Shown here one piece after another: positions 17,958-27,401 of a DNA stretch of 64,000 nt. This DNA is from Flavonifractor porci (GTDB lineage: Bacteria > Bacillota > Clostridia > Oscillospirales > Oscillospiraceae). The notes under the pieces were generated by a model, which saw nothing but the letters and a program-made list of their open reading frames with translations, did not search any database and was not told the origin of the DNA. The stretch covers positions 1 to 64,000 of the forward strand of contig NZ_JBBHLB010000001.1 in assembly GCF_037572415.1 (NCBI RefSeq), read 5' to 3'. Position numbers and translations under genes: made by a program. Each line of letters begins with the position of its first letter. Positions within the stretch are counted from its first letter, which is position 1.

Positions 17958-20894
17958 ATGAGTCTGCGGATTGGAATTGACATTGGTTCCACCACAGTAA
18001 AAGTGGTGGTATTGGACGAGGAGAACAAGCTGCTCTTCCGCTCTTATGAACGGCACTACTCCAAGGCCAGAGAGCGGGCAGCAGAGACCCTGCGTTCCAT
18101 TGAAGAGAAGCTGCGGGGCAGACAAGTGCGCATCGCCATCACCGGCTCCGCCGGTCTGGGCGTGGCCAAGGCGGCGGACATCGACTTTGTACAGGAGGTG
18201 TATGCCACCGCCGCTGCTGTCAACACCTACATACCGGATACCGATGCCGTCATCGAACTGGGCGGCGAGGACGCCAAGATCATCTTCTTTGGCGGTGCGC
18301 TGGAGGAACGGATGAATGGCTCCTGCGCCGGCGGTACCGGCGCTTTCATCGACCAGATGGCCACTCTGATGAATGTGACGGTGAATGAACTGGACGCACT
18401 GTCCCTGAAGCATGAGAAGATCTATCCCATTGCTTCCCGCTGCGGCGTATTTGCCAAGAGTGATATCCAGCCCATTCTGAACCAGGGCGGCCGGAAAGAG
18501 GACGTGGCGGCCTCCATCTTCCAGGCGGTGGTGGATCAGACCGTGGCCGGTCTGACCCAGGGCCGCGAGCTCAAGGGCAAGATCGTCTTTCTGGGCGGCC
18601 CTCTCCACTTCCTCCAGGGCCTGCGGCAGCGGTTTGTGGAGACCCTGAAGCTGGACGAGGCCCACGCCATTTTCCCTGAGGACGGAGATTGTTTTGCCGG
18701 CATCGGTGCGGCTCTGTGCGCCACCGATTTCGCCGAATGTTCCTTTGACCAGATGCTGGACCGGCTGGAGAAAAGCGTGGACAATGTGGGATTGGTGGAT
18801 ACCATGCCGCCTCTGTTCCACGACCAGGCTGAGTACGACGCCTTCCTGACCCGCCACAACGCCATGCATCCCCCGGAGGTGGACATTAACACCTATTCCG
18901 GCGATGCCTGGCTGGGGATTGACGCCGGCTCTACCACCACCAAGATGGTTCTCATCACTGCCGACGGCGGCCTGCTTTACACCTATTACCACTCCAATTT
19001 GGGTAACCCGGTGGCCATCGTGCTGGATCAGTTAAAGGAGATCTACCGCCTGTGCGGTGACCGCATTGCCATCAAGGGAGCGGCGGTCACCGGCTACGGC
19101 GAGGAACTCATTAAGAACGCCTTTTCCTGCGACGCCGGTTTGGTGGAGACGGTGGCCCACTACAATGCCGCCCGTCACTTTAATCCTGACGTGGATTTCA
19201 TTATCGACATTGGCGGCCAGGATATGAAGTGCTTCAAGATCCGCAACGGTGCGGTGGACTCCATCATGCTCAATGAGGCCTGCTCCTCCGGCTGCGGTTC
19301 CTTCATTGAGACCTTTGCCAAGGCGTTGGGCTACAACATCGCTGACTTCTCCAAGCTGGGCCTGCTGGCCCAGCACCCGGTAAACCTGGGCTCCCGCTGC
19401 ACCGTGTTTATGAATTCCTCGGTGAAGCAGGCCCAGAAGGACGGGGCCAGTGTGGAAGATATCTCTGCCGGCCTGTCCATCTCCATCGTGAAAAATGCCG
19501 TGTACAAGGTCATTCGTGCTGCCAACGCCGATGATCTTGGCAAGCATATCGTAGTCCAGGGCGGTACCTTCCACAACGATGCGGTGCTGCGGGCCTTTGA
19601 GCTGGAACTGGGCCGCAATGTGACCCGGCCCACCATCGCTGGTATCATGGGCGCCTTCGGTGCGGCACTGGCTGCCCGGGACCTCCATCTGGACAAGAGT
19701 GCCATCCTGACGGCGGAGGACCTGAAGTCCTTCTCCCACACGGCCAAGCCCGTAACCTGCAACCTGTGTACCAACCACTGCTCCCTCACCGTCAACACCT
19801 TTGACGGCGGGCGGCGGTTCATCTCGGGTAACCGCTGCTCCCGCCCCCTGGGCAAGGAGCGCACAGAGAACCCCGACCTGATGCACTATAAGTACAAGCG
19901 GCTGCGGGCCCTTCAGGGCAAGGGGGCCGGCAACGGCGTCCGGGGCCGGATGGGCATCCCCTTCGGCCTGAATATGTACGAAAACCTGCCTTTCTGGTTT
20001 GAGTTCTTTACCCGCCTCAACTTTGAGGTGGTGCTGTCCCCTGAGTCCTCCCGTAAACTCTATCTGAAGGGCCAGCATACCATCCCGTCGGACACGGTGT
20101 GCTATCCCGCCAAGCTGCTCCACGGCCACGTGGAGGCCCTGGTGGAGGAGGGCGTGGACGCCATCTGGTATCCCTGTATGTCCTACAACAACGATGAGGG
20201 CATCGGCGATAACCACTACAACTGTCCGGTGGTGGCCTATTATCCCGAGCTGCTGGCCGCCAACGTGCCTATGCTTAAACAGACCAAATTCCTGGATCCC
20301 TATGTGGGCCTGTGGCGGCATAAGGATTTTTCCAAACGCATTGCCACAATTATGGAGAAGGAATTCAACATCCCCAAGCGGGAGACTGAGGCGGCTGCCA
20401 AGGCGGCCTACACGGCCTATGACACCTATCTCCACGATGTGCGGGAGACGGGCAAGCGCTATGTTGAGTACGCCCGGGCCCATGATATGCCCATCATTGT
20501 GGCCTGCGGTCGTCCCTACCACATTGACCCGGAGATCAACCACGGAATCAATGATCTCATTACCTCTTTTGGTTTTGTGCTGGTCACCGAGGACGCCCTC
20601 AGTTATTTGGAGGGCTACGCCCCCCGCAAGGTGCTCAATCAGTGGACCTTCCAGTCCCGGATGTACAACGCCGCCCGCTATGTTTGTACTCAGCCTGATA
20701 TGCAGGTAGTGCAGCTGGTCAGCTTTGGCTGCGGTACCGATGCCATCACCACAGATGAGCTGCGGGACATTCTGGAAAACGGCGGCAAGCTGTACACCCA
20801 GCTGAAGATCGACGACATCAGCAATCTGGGAGCCGTCACCATCCGCGTTCGCTCTCTGATGGCGGCTATGGACGCCCGTAAGCACCAGGACTGA
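17958..20894 (+). CDS. Acyl-CoA dehydratase activase-like fusion (two BcrA/BadF ATPase domains plus DUF2229)
   Basis: A 978-residue protein. Domain 1 (~1-290) is a BcrA/BadF/HgdC-type ATPase with GIDIGSTTVK and the NGSCAGGTGAFIDQM cluster-binding region. Domain 2 (~315-600) repeats the fold (GIDAGSTTTKM, NEACSSGCGSFIET). The rest is a 2-hydroxyacyl-CoA-dehydratase-related DUF2229 region with cysteine motifs CNLCTNHCSL and WYPCMSY. Family members use ATP to drive low-potential electrons from a [4Fe-4S] cluster, but the substrate of these large fusions is not established. The ATG at 17958 follows an AGGTG site. Next gene starts 18 bases later. Confidence 0.85.
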   Translation: MSLRIGIDIGSTTVKVVVLDEENKLLFRSYERHYSKARERAAETLRSIEEKLRGRQVRIAITGSAGLGVAKAADIDFVQEVYATAAAVNTYIPDTDAVIELGGEDAKIIFFGGALEERMNGSCAGGTGAFIDQMATLMNVTVNELDALSLKHEKIYPIASRCGVFAKSDIQPILNQGGRKEDVAASIFQAVVDQTVAGLTQGRELKGKIVFLGGPLHFLQGLRQRFVETLKLDEAHAIFPEDGDCFAGIGAALCATDFAECSFDQMLDRLEKSVDNVGLVDTMPPLFHDQAEYDAFLTRHNAMHPPEVDINTYSGDAWLGIDAGSTTTKMVLITADGGLLYTYYHSNLGNPVAIVLDQLKEIYRLCGDRIAIKGAAVTGYGEELIKNAFSCDAGLVETVAHYNAARHFNPDVDFIIDIGGQDMKCFKIRNGAVDSIMLNEACSSGCGSFIETFAKALGYNIADFSKLGLLAQHPVNLGSRCTVFMNSSVKQAQKDGASVEDISAGLSISIVKNAVYKVIRAANADDLGKHIVVQGGTFHNDAVLRAFELELGRNVTRPTIAGIMGAFGAALAARDLHLDKSAILTAEDLKSFSHTAKPVTCNLCTNHCSLTVNTFDGGRRFISGNRCSRPLGKERTENPDLMHYKYKRLRALQGKGAGNGVRGRMGIPFGLNMYENLPFWFEFFTRLNFEVVLSPESSRKLYLKGQHTIPSDTVCYPAKLLHGHVEALVEEGVDAIWYPCMSYNNDEGIGDNHYNCPVVAYYPELLAANVPMLKQTKFLDPYVGLWRHKDFSKRIATIMEKEFNIPKRETEAAAKAAYTAYDTYLHDVRETGKRYVEYARAHDMPIIVACGRPYHIDPEINHGINDLITSFGFVLVTEDALSYLEGYAPRKVLNQWTFQSRMYNAARYVCTQPDMQVVQLVSFGCGTDAITTDELRDILENGGKLYTQLKIDDISNLGAVTIRVRSLMAAMDARKHQD

Positions 20895-20912
20895 GAAAGG
20901 AACCATGTTACT

Positions 20913-22223
20913 ATGGCTGAACTGATTTACGATAAGACGGGGCGGCTGCTGTTCACCAAGGAGATGAAGGAAGAGTACACCATCCTCTTTCCCACCATGC
21001 TGCCCGTCCACTTTGGCCTGATTGCCCGCGTTTTGGAGCAGGAGGGCTATAAACTGGAGATGCTGACCACCAACCACCGCAACATCGTGGATGAGGGCCT
21101 GAAGTATGTCCATAACGACACCTGCTATCCCGCTTTGCTGGTCATTGGGCAGCTCATTGATGCGGTAAAGAGCGGTAAATATGATCCCCATAAGGTGGCC
21201 CTGCTTATCACACAGACCGGCGGCGGCTGCCGGGCCTCCAACTACATTCACCTGCTGCGCAAGGCTTTGGTGAAGGCGGGACTGGAGTATATTCCCGTCA
21301 TCTCCCTCAACCTGTCGGGCCTGGAGCAGAATCCCGGCTTTAAACTGAACCTGGACATCATCCGTAAGGCTATCTTTGGCTTGATGTACGGCGATATCAT
21401 CGTCCAGTCGGCCAACCAGGTCCGCCCCTACGAGGTGGAGGAGGGGCAGACCGAGCGTACCATCGAGGCGGTGCAGAGCCACCTGCTGGAGGAGATGAGC
21501 AAAGGCAAGGGCCTGTCCTTCAAGAGCATGGTGGAGAACTTTGACCACATTGTGGCAGCCTTCAAGGCTATCCCGGTGCAGGGAGAATCCAAGGTGCGGG
21601 TAGGCGTGGTGGGCGAGATCTACATCAAATACTCCCCGCTGGGCAATAACAACCTGGAGCAGTTCCTTCTCTCTGAGGGGGCGGAGCCGGTAGTGCCCGG
21701 CCTTACCGACTTTATCATCTTCAAGATCTACAATCGGGAAGTGGACGTGGACATTTATGGCGGAAAGTGGGCCAAAAAGACCGCCTGTGCCGCCCTGCGC
21801 CACTATGTAGAGAAGTGCCAGCGGGCCATGATCGACGCCATGAAGCGGGGTGGCTTCCGGGCTCCCGGCACCTTCCAGGATCTGCGCCGGCTCATCAAGG
21901 GCTACCTGGGCGAGGGTAACAAAATGGGTGAGGGCTGGCTGCTCACCGCCGAGATGCTGGAACTCATCCACACTGGTACGCCTAATATCGTGTGCACCCA
22001 GCCCTTTGGCTGCCTGCCCAACCACATCGTGGGCAAGGGTATGATCCGCAAGCTGAAGGATGACTATCCCAACTCCAACATTGTGGCTATCGACTATGAC
22101 CCCGGCGCCACCAAGATCAACCAGGAAAACCGTATCAAGCTGATGCTGGCCAACGCCCGGGCTCTGGCCCGGCAGGCGGCTCAGCAGGAGGCTGAGACGG
22201 TAGGGGAAGAGGTCCATGTCTGA
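20913..22223 (+). CDS. 2-hydroxyacyl-CoA dehydratase-related protein (DUF2229 family), partner of the activase
   Basis: A 436-residue protein related to the C-terminal part of the preceding fusion. It carries NDTCYPALLVIGQ and TQTGGGCRASNY, a cysteine-containing pattern likely to bind an Fe-S cluster, and later CTQPFGCLPNH. The two genes are adjacent and so probably make a two-part ATP-driven electron-transfer enzyme. The start ATG follows AGAAAGGAACC. The 3' end overlaps the acetyltransferase by 8 bases. Confidence 0.85.
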   Translation: MAELIYDKTGRLLFTKEMKEEYTILFPTMLPVHFGLIARVLEQEGYKLEMLTTNHRNIVDEGLKYVHNDTCYPALLVIGQLIDAVKSGKYDPHKVALLITQTGGGCRASNYIHLLRKALVKAGLEYIPVISLNLSGLEQNPGFKLNLDIIRKAIFGLMYGDIIVQSANQVRPYEVEEGQTERTIEAVQSHLLEEMSKGKGLSFKSMVENFDHIVAAFKAIPVQGESKVRVGVVGEIYIKYSPLGNNNLEQFLLSEGAEPVVPGLTDFIIFKIYNREVDVDIYGGKWAKKTACAALRHYVEKCQRAMIDAMKRGGFRAPGTFQDLRRLIKGYLGEGNKMGEGWLLTAEMLELIHTGTPNIVCTQPFGCLPNHIVGKGMIRKLKDDYPNSNIVAIDYDPGATKINQENRIKLMLANARALARQAAQQEAETVGEEVHV

Positions 22224-22779
22224 TCACCTGCGCTTTGTGGATGCCTGCTCGGAAGAGCATTTTGCTGCTATGAGCGCCATCCATTGCAGAGGGTGGCGGG
22301 CAGCTTATCCGGGCTTTGTACCAGAGGACTACTTGAGAGAGGTCATCACGGAGGAACGTTGGATTCCGTTTTTTCGGGAAGACTATGCTGCCAAGAGGTG
22401 CAAAGGGCTTTTGCTTTACGAAAATGGCGTTTCTATAGGGTGCTGTAACTACGGTCCCATCCGCAGCGGTCCCAGTCCCCGACAAAGTGAGGAATTGGTG
22501 ATCAAGTCCTCCAATTACAGCGGATGAGGTGAGGTGATTTCCCTTTACGTTGAGCCTGCCAGAACCGGTTACGGGTATGGAGGGCTGCTCTTGGAGGAGG
22601 CGGTCCGCCGCCTGAGCGAGACTGGCTATCCAGGCTGTGCCCTGTTTGTTCTGAAGGAGAATGAAGGGGCCCGCCGGTTCTATGAACGGCACGGCTTTAC
22701 TTGGGATGGCACTGTGCAGAAGGTGCCTTTTCCCCACAATATGGTTTGTAACGACCTGCGCTACATCAGAAGTTTATAA
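22216..22779 (+). pseudogene. GNAT-family acetyltransferase interrupted by an in-frame UGA
   Basis: Two stretches in the same frame are separated only by TGA at 22525-22527. The first (103 residues) has the N-terminal half with HCRGWRAAYPGFVP. The second contains the acetyl-CoA-binding core (ISLYVEPARTGYGYGGLLLE) and the C-terminal GARRFYERHGF. Together they make a normal-length GNAT protein. The context YSG-stop-GEVISLYV suggests the stop replaced a Trp codon (TGG to TGA). No frameshift is needed. A sequencing error, recent nonsense mutation or readthrough are all possible. Confidence 0.75.
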
Positions 22780-22816
22780 GCGCCCAGCGGGCTGCCACGC
22801 CGCTGGGAAGGAACAG

Positions 22817-22848
22817 ATCGGGGCGTGCGTCAGCACGCCCCGATTTTT
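22817..22848 (+). terminator. Terminator after the GNAT gene
   Basis: Perfect 12-bp stem (22817-22828 with 22833-22844) with a GTCA loop and a run of T. A second, weaker CCCAGCGG/CCGCTGGG hairpin lies just upstream. Confidence 0.8.
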
Positions 22849-22877
22849 ACAGAAAGAGAATGATAGGAGGAATTTGG

Positions 22878-24218
22878 GTGGAAGAAAACAAGATGGCGGT
22901 GATGCCGGTACGCCGGCTGCTGCTTAATATGTCCTGGCCCATGATGCTGTCCATGCTGATCCAGGCGCTGTACAATCTGGTGGACAGCCTCTTTGTAGCC
23001 AAATTGAGCCGGGACGGCTTTGAGGCGTTGGCGCTGGTCTATCCAGTTCAGATGCTGATGATCTCAGTCTGCGTAGGTGTGGGTGTGGGCTTCAACGCAC
23101 TGCTGGCCCGCCGCCTGGGCGAACGGCGGCAGCAGGAGGCGGATCAGGTAGCGGCCAATGGCTATTTTGTTTATGTGGTTTGCTGGCTGATCTTTATGGT
23201 ACTGGGCGTGGCCTTTGCCCGGCCCTTCCTGTGCCTTTTTTCCGAGGCGCCCCGGCAGATCGACTACGGCGTGCAGTACCTCTCTATTGTTACCGGCCTC
23301 TCCATTGGCATATGTATGCAGTTTGCAGGCGAGCGCACCTTGCAGGCTACAGGGGACACGGTAGGTCCCATGATCATTCAGGGGATCGGTGCGGTGGTCA
23401 ACCTGATCCTGGACCCGCTGCTCATTTTCGGTATTGGTCCCTTCCCGCGGCTGGAGGTGGCGGGAGCGGCGCTGGCTACCGTTCTGGGGCAGATCGTGGG
23501 TCTGGTGGCCAGCTTCTGGATGGTGCGGCGCAGCAAGCTGGTCAAGCTCTCCTTCCGGGGCTTTCGCCCCAACGGGGAGATCATCCGTACCATGTTCCGG
23601 GTGGGCTTTCCGGCCATTTTGATGCAGTCCCTGTCCAGTGTGATGACCGTGGGCATGAATCTGATCCTGCCCCTGTTTACCTCCTTTGGCGTTTTTATTC
23701 TGGGCGCCTATTACAAGATCCAGTCCTTCATCTTCATGCCGCTCTACGGCATGAACAATGCGCTGGTGCCCATCATCAGCTTTAACTATGGTGCCAGGAG
23801 CAAGGAGCGCATCACCGGTACAGTGCGTTTTTCCATGGTGCTGACGGTAGTCATTATGGGCGCTGGCACCCTGTTTTTGCTGGTTTTGGCCGGGCCGCTG
23901 CTGACTCTGTTTGACGCCAACGGTGAGCTGCTTGCAGCCGGCACGGCGGCTCTTCGTATGATCGCCCTGTCTTTTCTGTTTGCAGGCGTTTCCATTATCC
24001 TGTGCTCTGCGCTGCAGGCCCTTGGGTCTGCCAATGCCAGCCTGCTGATCTCTCTGCTGCGGCAGGTGATCCTGCTCTTCCCGGCGGCACTGACCTTCGG
24101 CTGGTTGGGGGCGGATCTGGTATGGCTGTCCTTCCTGGTGGCGGAAGTCATCTCCTGTGGCGTGGCCTTGCTGCTCTATCGGATGGTCTATCACAAAAAA
24201 GTATCTCTGCTGCAATAA
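22878..24218 (+). CDS. MATE-family efflux transporter
   Basis: A 446-residue multidrug/toxin exporter driven by Na+ or H+, with about 12 transmembrane helices in two homologous halves. It opens with the family signature RRLLLNMSWPMMLSMLIQAL. The GTG at 22878 is chosen because AGGAGG lies 7 bases upstream; an in-frame ATG at 22860 would precede that site. Substrate cannot be told from sequence. A bidirectional terminator separates it from lysC. Confidence 0.9.
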   Translation: MEENKMAVMPVRRLLLNMSWPMMLSMLIQALYNLVDSLFVAKLSRDGFEALALVYPVQMLMISVCVGVGVGFNALLARRLGERRQQEADQVAANGYFVYVVCWLIFMVLGVAFARPFLCLFSEAPRQIDYGVQYLSIVTGLSIGICMQFAGERTLQATGDTVGPMIIQGIGAVVNLILDPLLIFGIGPFPRLEVAGAALATVLGQIVGLVASFWMVRRSKLVKLSFRGFRPNGEIIRTMFRVGFPAILMQSLSSVMTVGMNLILPLFTSFGVFILGAYYKIQSFIFMPLYGMNNALVPIISFNYGARSKERITGTVRFSMVLTVVIMGAGTLFLLVLAGPLLTLFDANGELLAAGTAALRMIALSFLFAGVSIILCSALQALGSANASLLISLLRQVILLFPAALTFGWLGADLVWLSFLVAEVISCGVALLLYRMVYHKKVSLLQ

Positions 24219-24254
24219 AAAACCGGCCCGCGTTGCTGCGCGGGCCGGTTTTTT
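24217..24254. terminator. Bidirectional terminator between MATE gene and lysC
   Basis: A 16-bp stem including AAACCGGCCCGCG and its complement, with A-run and T-run at the two ends, between convergent genes. Confidence 0.88.
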
Positions 24255-24270
24255 GTGATGGCAGGAGCGA

Positions 24271-25494
24271 TCAGTTGCCGCCAAACTCATGGAAGAAACG
24301 GTCGTGAATGACCTGTACGGCACGATCCGCCTCAGGCAGATCCACCAGGACCGATACCTTGATCTCGCTGGTGGCGATCATGTTGATGTTGATGCCGGCA
24401 TTGTACAGGGCCTCGAACATCTTGGCGGCTACGCCGGGATTATGGATCATGCCGGCGCCCACGATGGACACCTTGGCAATGGAATCGTTCACGTCAATGT
24501 GGTCAAAGCCCAGCGCACCTTTGTGGGCCTCCAGAATCTCTTTGGAGCGGTCCATATCATGCTTGCCCACGGTAAAGCTGATGTCCTTGGTGTTGTTGCG
24601 GCCGATGGACTGAAGGATGATATCCACGTTCACCTTCTCTCTTGCCAGCAGAGAGAAGATCTTAAAGGCGATGCCGGGTTGGTCGGCCAGCCCCACAACG
24701 GCCAGACGGGCCACGTTCTTGTCGCAGGCCACCCCGCTGACGTGCATTTTTTCCATGGTTTTTGCAACCTCCTTGACTTTGGTGCCGGGCTTGCCGGAGA
24801 AGCTGGAGAGAACCTCCAGATTGACGCTGTAGCGTTTGGCCATTTCCACCGAACGATTGTGCAGGACCTGGGCGCCAAGAGTAGCCAGCTCCAGCATTTC
24901 ATCGTAGGTGATCTCTTCCAGCTGGAAGGCGCCGGTCACATGGCGGGGATCGGCGGTAAACACGCCGTCCACATCGGTGTAGATCTGGCACAGGTCCGCC
25001 CGGAGGGCGGCGGCCAGAGCCACAGCGGAGGTGTCGGAGCCGCCTCGGCCCAAGGTGGTGATGTCGTCGTACTTGTTCAGACCCTGGAAACCGGTGACGA
25101 TGACGATACACTTTTTATCCAGTTCCGCCAGGACCCGCTCAGTGTCCAGCCGCTTGATGCGGGCGTCGCCGTATACGGAGTTGGTGCGGAATCCGGCCTG
25201 CCAGCCAGTCAGGGAGATGACAGGGTAGCCCATGGCCTCGATGGCCATGGCGCACAAAGAGCAGGAGATCTGCTCGCCGGTGGAGAGGAGCATATCCATC
25301 TCTCGCTTGGAGCCGTTGGGGTTGATCTCGGCGGCCTTGGCGATCAGGTCGTCGGTGGTATCTCCCTGGGCGGAAAGCACAGCCACAACATTGTGGCCCC
25401 GGCGGTAGGTTTCGGTGATGATGCGAGCCACGTTGCGGATGCGGTCTGCATCAGCCACGGAGCTGCCGCCGAATTTTTGTACAATGAGTCCCAT
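24271..25494 (-). CDS. lysC: Aspartate kinase
   Basis: A 407-residue aspartokinase, first step of the lysine, threonine and methionine pathway. The kinase domain opens with VQKFGGSSVAD and includes TLGRGGSDTSAVALA. Two C-terminal ACT domains (from ~residue 265) give feedback control by amino acids. The length indicates the single-polypeptide form. ATG follows AGGGGGT. It lies 52 bases downstream of hom in the same operon. Confidence 0.95.
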   Translation of the reverse strand: MGLIVQKFGGSSVADADRIRNVARIITETYRRGHNVVAVLSAQGDTTDDLIAKAAEINPNGSKREMDMLLSTGEQISCSLCAMAIEAMGYPVISLTGWQAGFRTNSVYGDARIKRLDTERVLAELDKKCIVIVTGFQGLNKYDDITTLGRGGSDTSAVALAAALRADLCQIYTDVDGVFTADPRHVTGAFQLEEITYDEMLELATLGAQVLHNRSVEMAKRYSVNLEVLSSFSGKPGTKVKEVAKTMEKMHVSGVACDKNVARLAVVGLADQPGIAFKIFSLLAREKVNVDIILQSIGRNNTKDISFTVGKHDMDRSKEILEAHKGALGFDHIDVNDSIAKVSIVGAGMIHNPGVAAKMFEALYNAGININMIATSEIKVSVLVDLPEADRAVQVIHDRFFHEFGGN

Positions 25495-25546
25495 TGGCGT
25501 TTGTACCCCCTAAATCAGGTGAAATCTCTTACGATATCCTATGCGC

Positions 25547-26758
25547 TCAGTCGAGCACACGGAACACGGAGCAGGGCTTAAGCCCGGCCAGCTTGCCGTC
25601 CAGCGTAGGACGGCTCATGGACGGCGTCAGGAAGGCAAATTCATTTTCCGGCGCTCCGGCACGGGGCAGCAGAGCACAGTCGGGGAAGGCGGCCTTCACG
25701 GCCTCCAGCGTGCCCTCAGCCCGGACATACCAGACGCTCTCCAGGTCGGTGGGGGGGACGGCCACATCGTCGCCGCCCTCGGCCCATACCATCCGTTTTT
25801 TGGCGTCCTTATGGCGGGCGGCATCAATGACGTCGGCCACCACGGCGGAGGCGGTGGGGAGTTTACCGGCGCCCCGGCCGTAGAACATCACATCGCCGAT
25901 GGCGTTGCCCTTGACAGCGATAGCGTTAAACACATCCTCTACGCCGGCCAGGGGGTTCTCCACATCCACCAGATGGGGCGCCACAAAGGCGCACACCTTC
26001 CCGTCGGGTCGGTGGATAGCCCGGCCCAGCAGTTTGATTTTCTTGCCGCAGGCATCGGCATAGGCCACGTCGGCCAGCGTGACGCCGGTAATGCCCTCGG
26101 TAGGCACCTGGCTGGGATAGACGTGCCGGCCAAAAGACAGGGAGGAGAGGATGCAGATCTTGCGGCAGGCGTCGTGACCCTCGATGTCGGCAGTGGGGTC
26201 CTGTTCGGCGTAGCCGTTCTGCTGGGCTTCCTTCAGGGCAGCATCAAAGCTGAGACCAGCCCGAATCATCCGGGTCAGGATATAGTTGGTGGTGCCGTTG
26301 AGAATGCCGGCGATCTCCTCGATCTCATTGGCGGCCAGGCACTGGTTCAGGGGGCGGATAATGGGGATTCCGCCGCCTACGCTGGCCTCAAACAGATAGC
26401 TGACGTCCTTCTCTTGGGCCAGCTTGAGCAGCTCGCAGCCGTGCTCGGCCACCAGTTCCTTGTTGGAGGTGACCACGCTCTTTCCGGCGGCCAGAGCCCG
26501 GCGGGTGAAGTCCAGGGCTACCTTGGCACCGCCGATGGTCTCCACTACAATGTTGACCTCGGGGTCGTTCTCGATGATGCTGAAATCGTGGATGACCTTG
26601 TCGGCAAAGGGACTGTCGGGGAAGTCCCGTACGTCCAGAATATACTTCAGGCGAATCAGATCGTCCACCTTTTTATCAATGTGAGGGCCGTTGGTGGCCA
26701 GGACCTCCGCCACACCCGAGCCTACCACGCCGAAACCCAGAATCGCTACGTTCACCAT
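25547..26758 (-). CDS. hom: Homoserine dehydrogenase
   Basis: A 403-residue enzyme reducing aspartate semialdehyde to homoserine. The N-terminal Rossmann motif is GFGVVGSGVAEVL. The catalytic domain shows NGTTNYILTRM and the substrate region GYAEQDPTADIEGHDACRK. A short C-terminal ACT-like tail follows. ATG follows AAGGAGGCATTGTA. It sits between pheB and lysC, consistent with aspartate-family synthesis. Confidence 0.95.
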   Translation of the reverse strand: MVNVAILGFGVVGSGVAEVLATNGPHIDKKVDDLIRLKYILDVRDFPDSPFADKVIHDFSIIENDPEVNIVVETIGGAKVALDFTRRALAAGKSVVTSNKELVAEHGCELLKLAQEKDVSYLFEASVGGGIPIIRPLNQCLAANEIEEIAGILNGTTNYILTRMIRAGLSFDAALKEAQQNGYAEQDPTADIEGHDACRKICILSSLSFGRHVYPSQVPTEGITGVTLADVAYADACGKKIKLLGRAIHRPDGKVCAFVAPHLVDVENPLAGVEDVFNAIAVKGNAIGDVMFYGRGAGKLPTASAVVADVIDAARHKDAKKRMVWAEGGDDVAVPPTDLESVWYVRAEGTLEAVKAAFPDCALLPRAGAPENEFAFLTPSMSRPTLDGKLAGLKPCSVFRVLD

Positions 26759-26786
26759 TACAATGCCTCCTTACTCCAAAAGGGTG

Positions 26787-27227
26787 TTACCCTGATATTA
26801 CCTCACTGCGCAGGACGCCCTCTACCTTCAACAGCCGCTCCAGCAGTTCCTCCATAGAAATCTGAAGACCGGAAGTCTCCGCCCCAATGGTCACTGCCGC
26901 GCAGCCGCTGACCGGGATAGCCTGGTTGATGGTCAGAATATTTCCGCCGGTGATGGCAAAGATATTCAAGACCGCGGACAATACGCCCGGCTCATCCTTC
27001 AACACGATCTGGAAGGTGACGATCCGTCCATGAAGCATATCGTTGAAGGGTCGGACCGCATCCTTATATTTATAAAAGGCGCTGCGGCTGATCCCTACCC
27101 GGCGGACCGCCTGATTGACGGCTCCGGCCTCGCCGGTCTCCAGCAGACGCTTGGCTTCTGCCACCTTTAGAAATACTTCAGGCAGCGCGCTGGCCTCAAT
27201 AATGAAATAGGCTGGTGCCTTGCCCAT
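26787..27227 (-). CDS. pheB: ACT domain protein PheB (UPF0735 family)
   Basis: A 146-residue regulator. Residues ~1-65 look like a helix-turn-helix (AVRRVGISRSAFYKYKDAV), and residues ~72-146 are an ACT domain (DEPGVLSAVLNIFAITGGNI) that likely senses an amino acid. In many Firmicutes it precedes hom, as here. ATG follows AGAGGAGGTCCATAGA. Probably the first gene of the pheB-hom-lysC operon. Confidence 0.88.
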   Translation of the reverse strand: MGKAPAYFIIEASALPEVFLKVAEAKRLLETGEAGAVNQAVRRVGISRSAFYKYKDAVRPFNDMLHGRIVTFQIVLKDEPGVLSAVLNIFAITGGNILTINQAIPVSGCAAVTIGAETSGLQISMEELLERLLKVEGVLRSEVISG

Positions 27228-27283
27228 TCTATGGACCTCCTCTTGTCCATGCTAGAAAAGCATTTGTTCTTGTATTGGAGCCT

Positions 27284-27312
27284 ATTTTAGCACAATAAAG
27301 TCTGTGCCGCAA
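27284..27312 (-). promoter_or_regulatory. Promoter of the pheB-hom-lysC operon
   Basis: Minus strand TTGCGG, 17-base spacer, TAAAAT, about 57 bases before the pheB ATG. Confidence 0.55.
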
Positions 27313-27351
27313 GGGCCAAGTTTTTCTGGCGTGCCGATATCTTCTGAGTTT

Positions 27352-27380
27352 CTGACGCAAATTTCGTCATTTTATACATA
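27352..27380 (+). promoter_or_regulatory. Possible promoter of the YtvI-like permease gene
   Basis: CTGACG, 17-base spacer, TACATA, about 20 bases before the start; the match is weak. It diverges from the pheB promoter. Confidence 0.3.
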
Positions 27381-27401
27381 ATATAGAAAGGGGGCGCCGG
27401 A

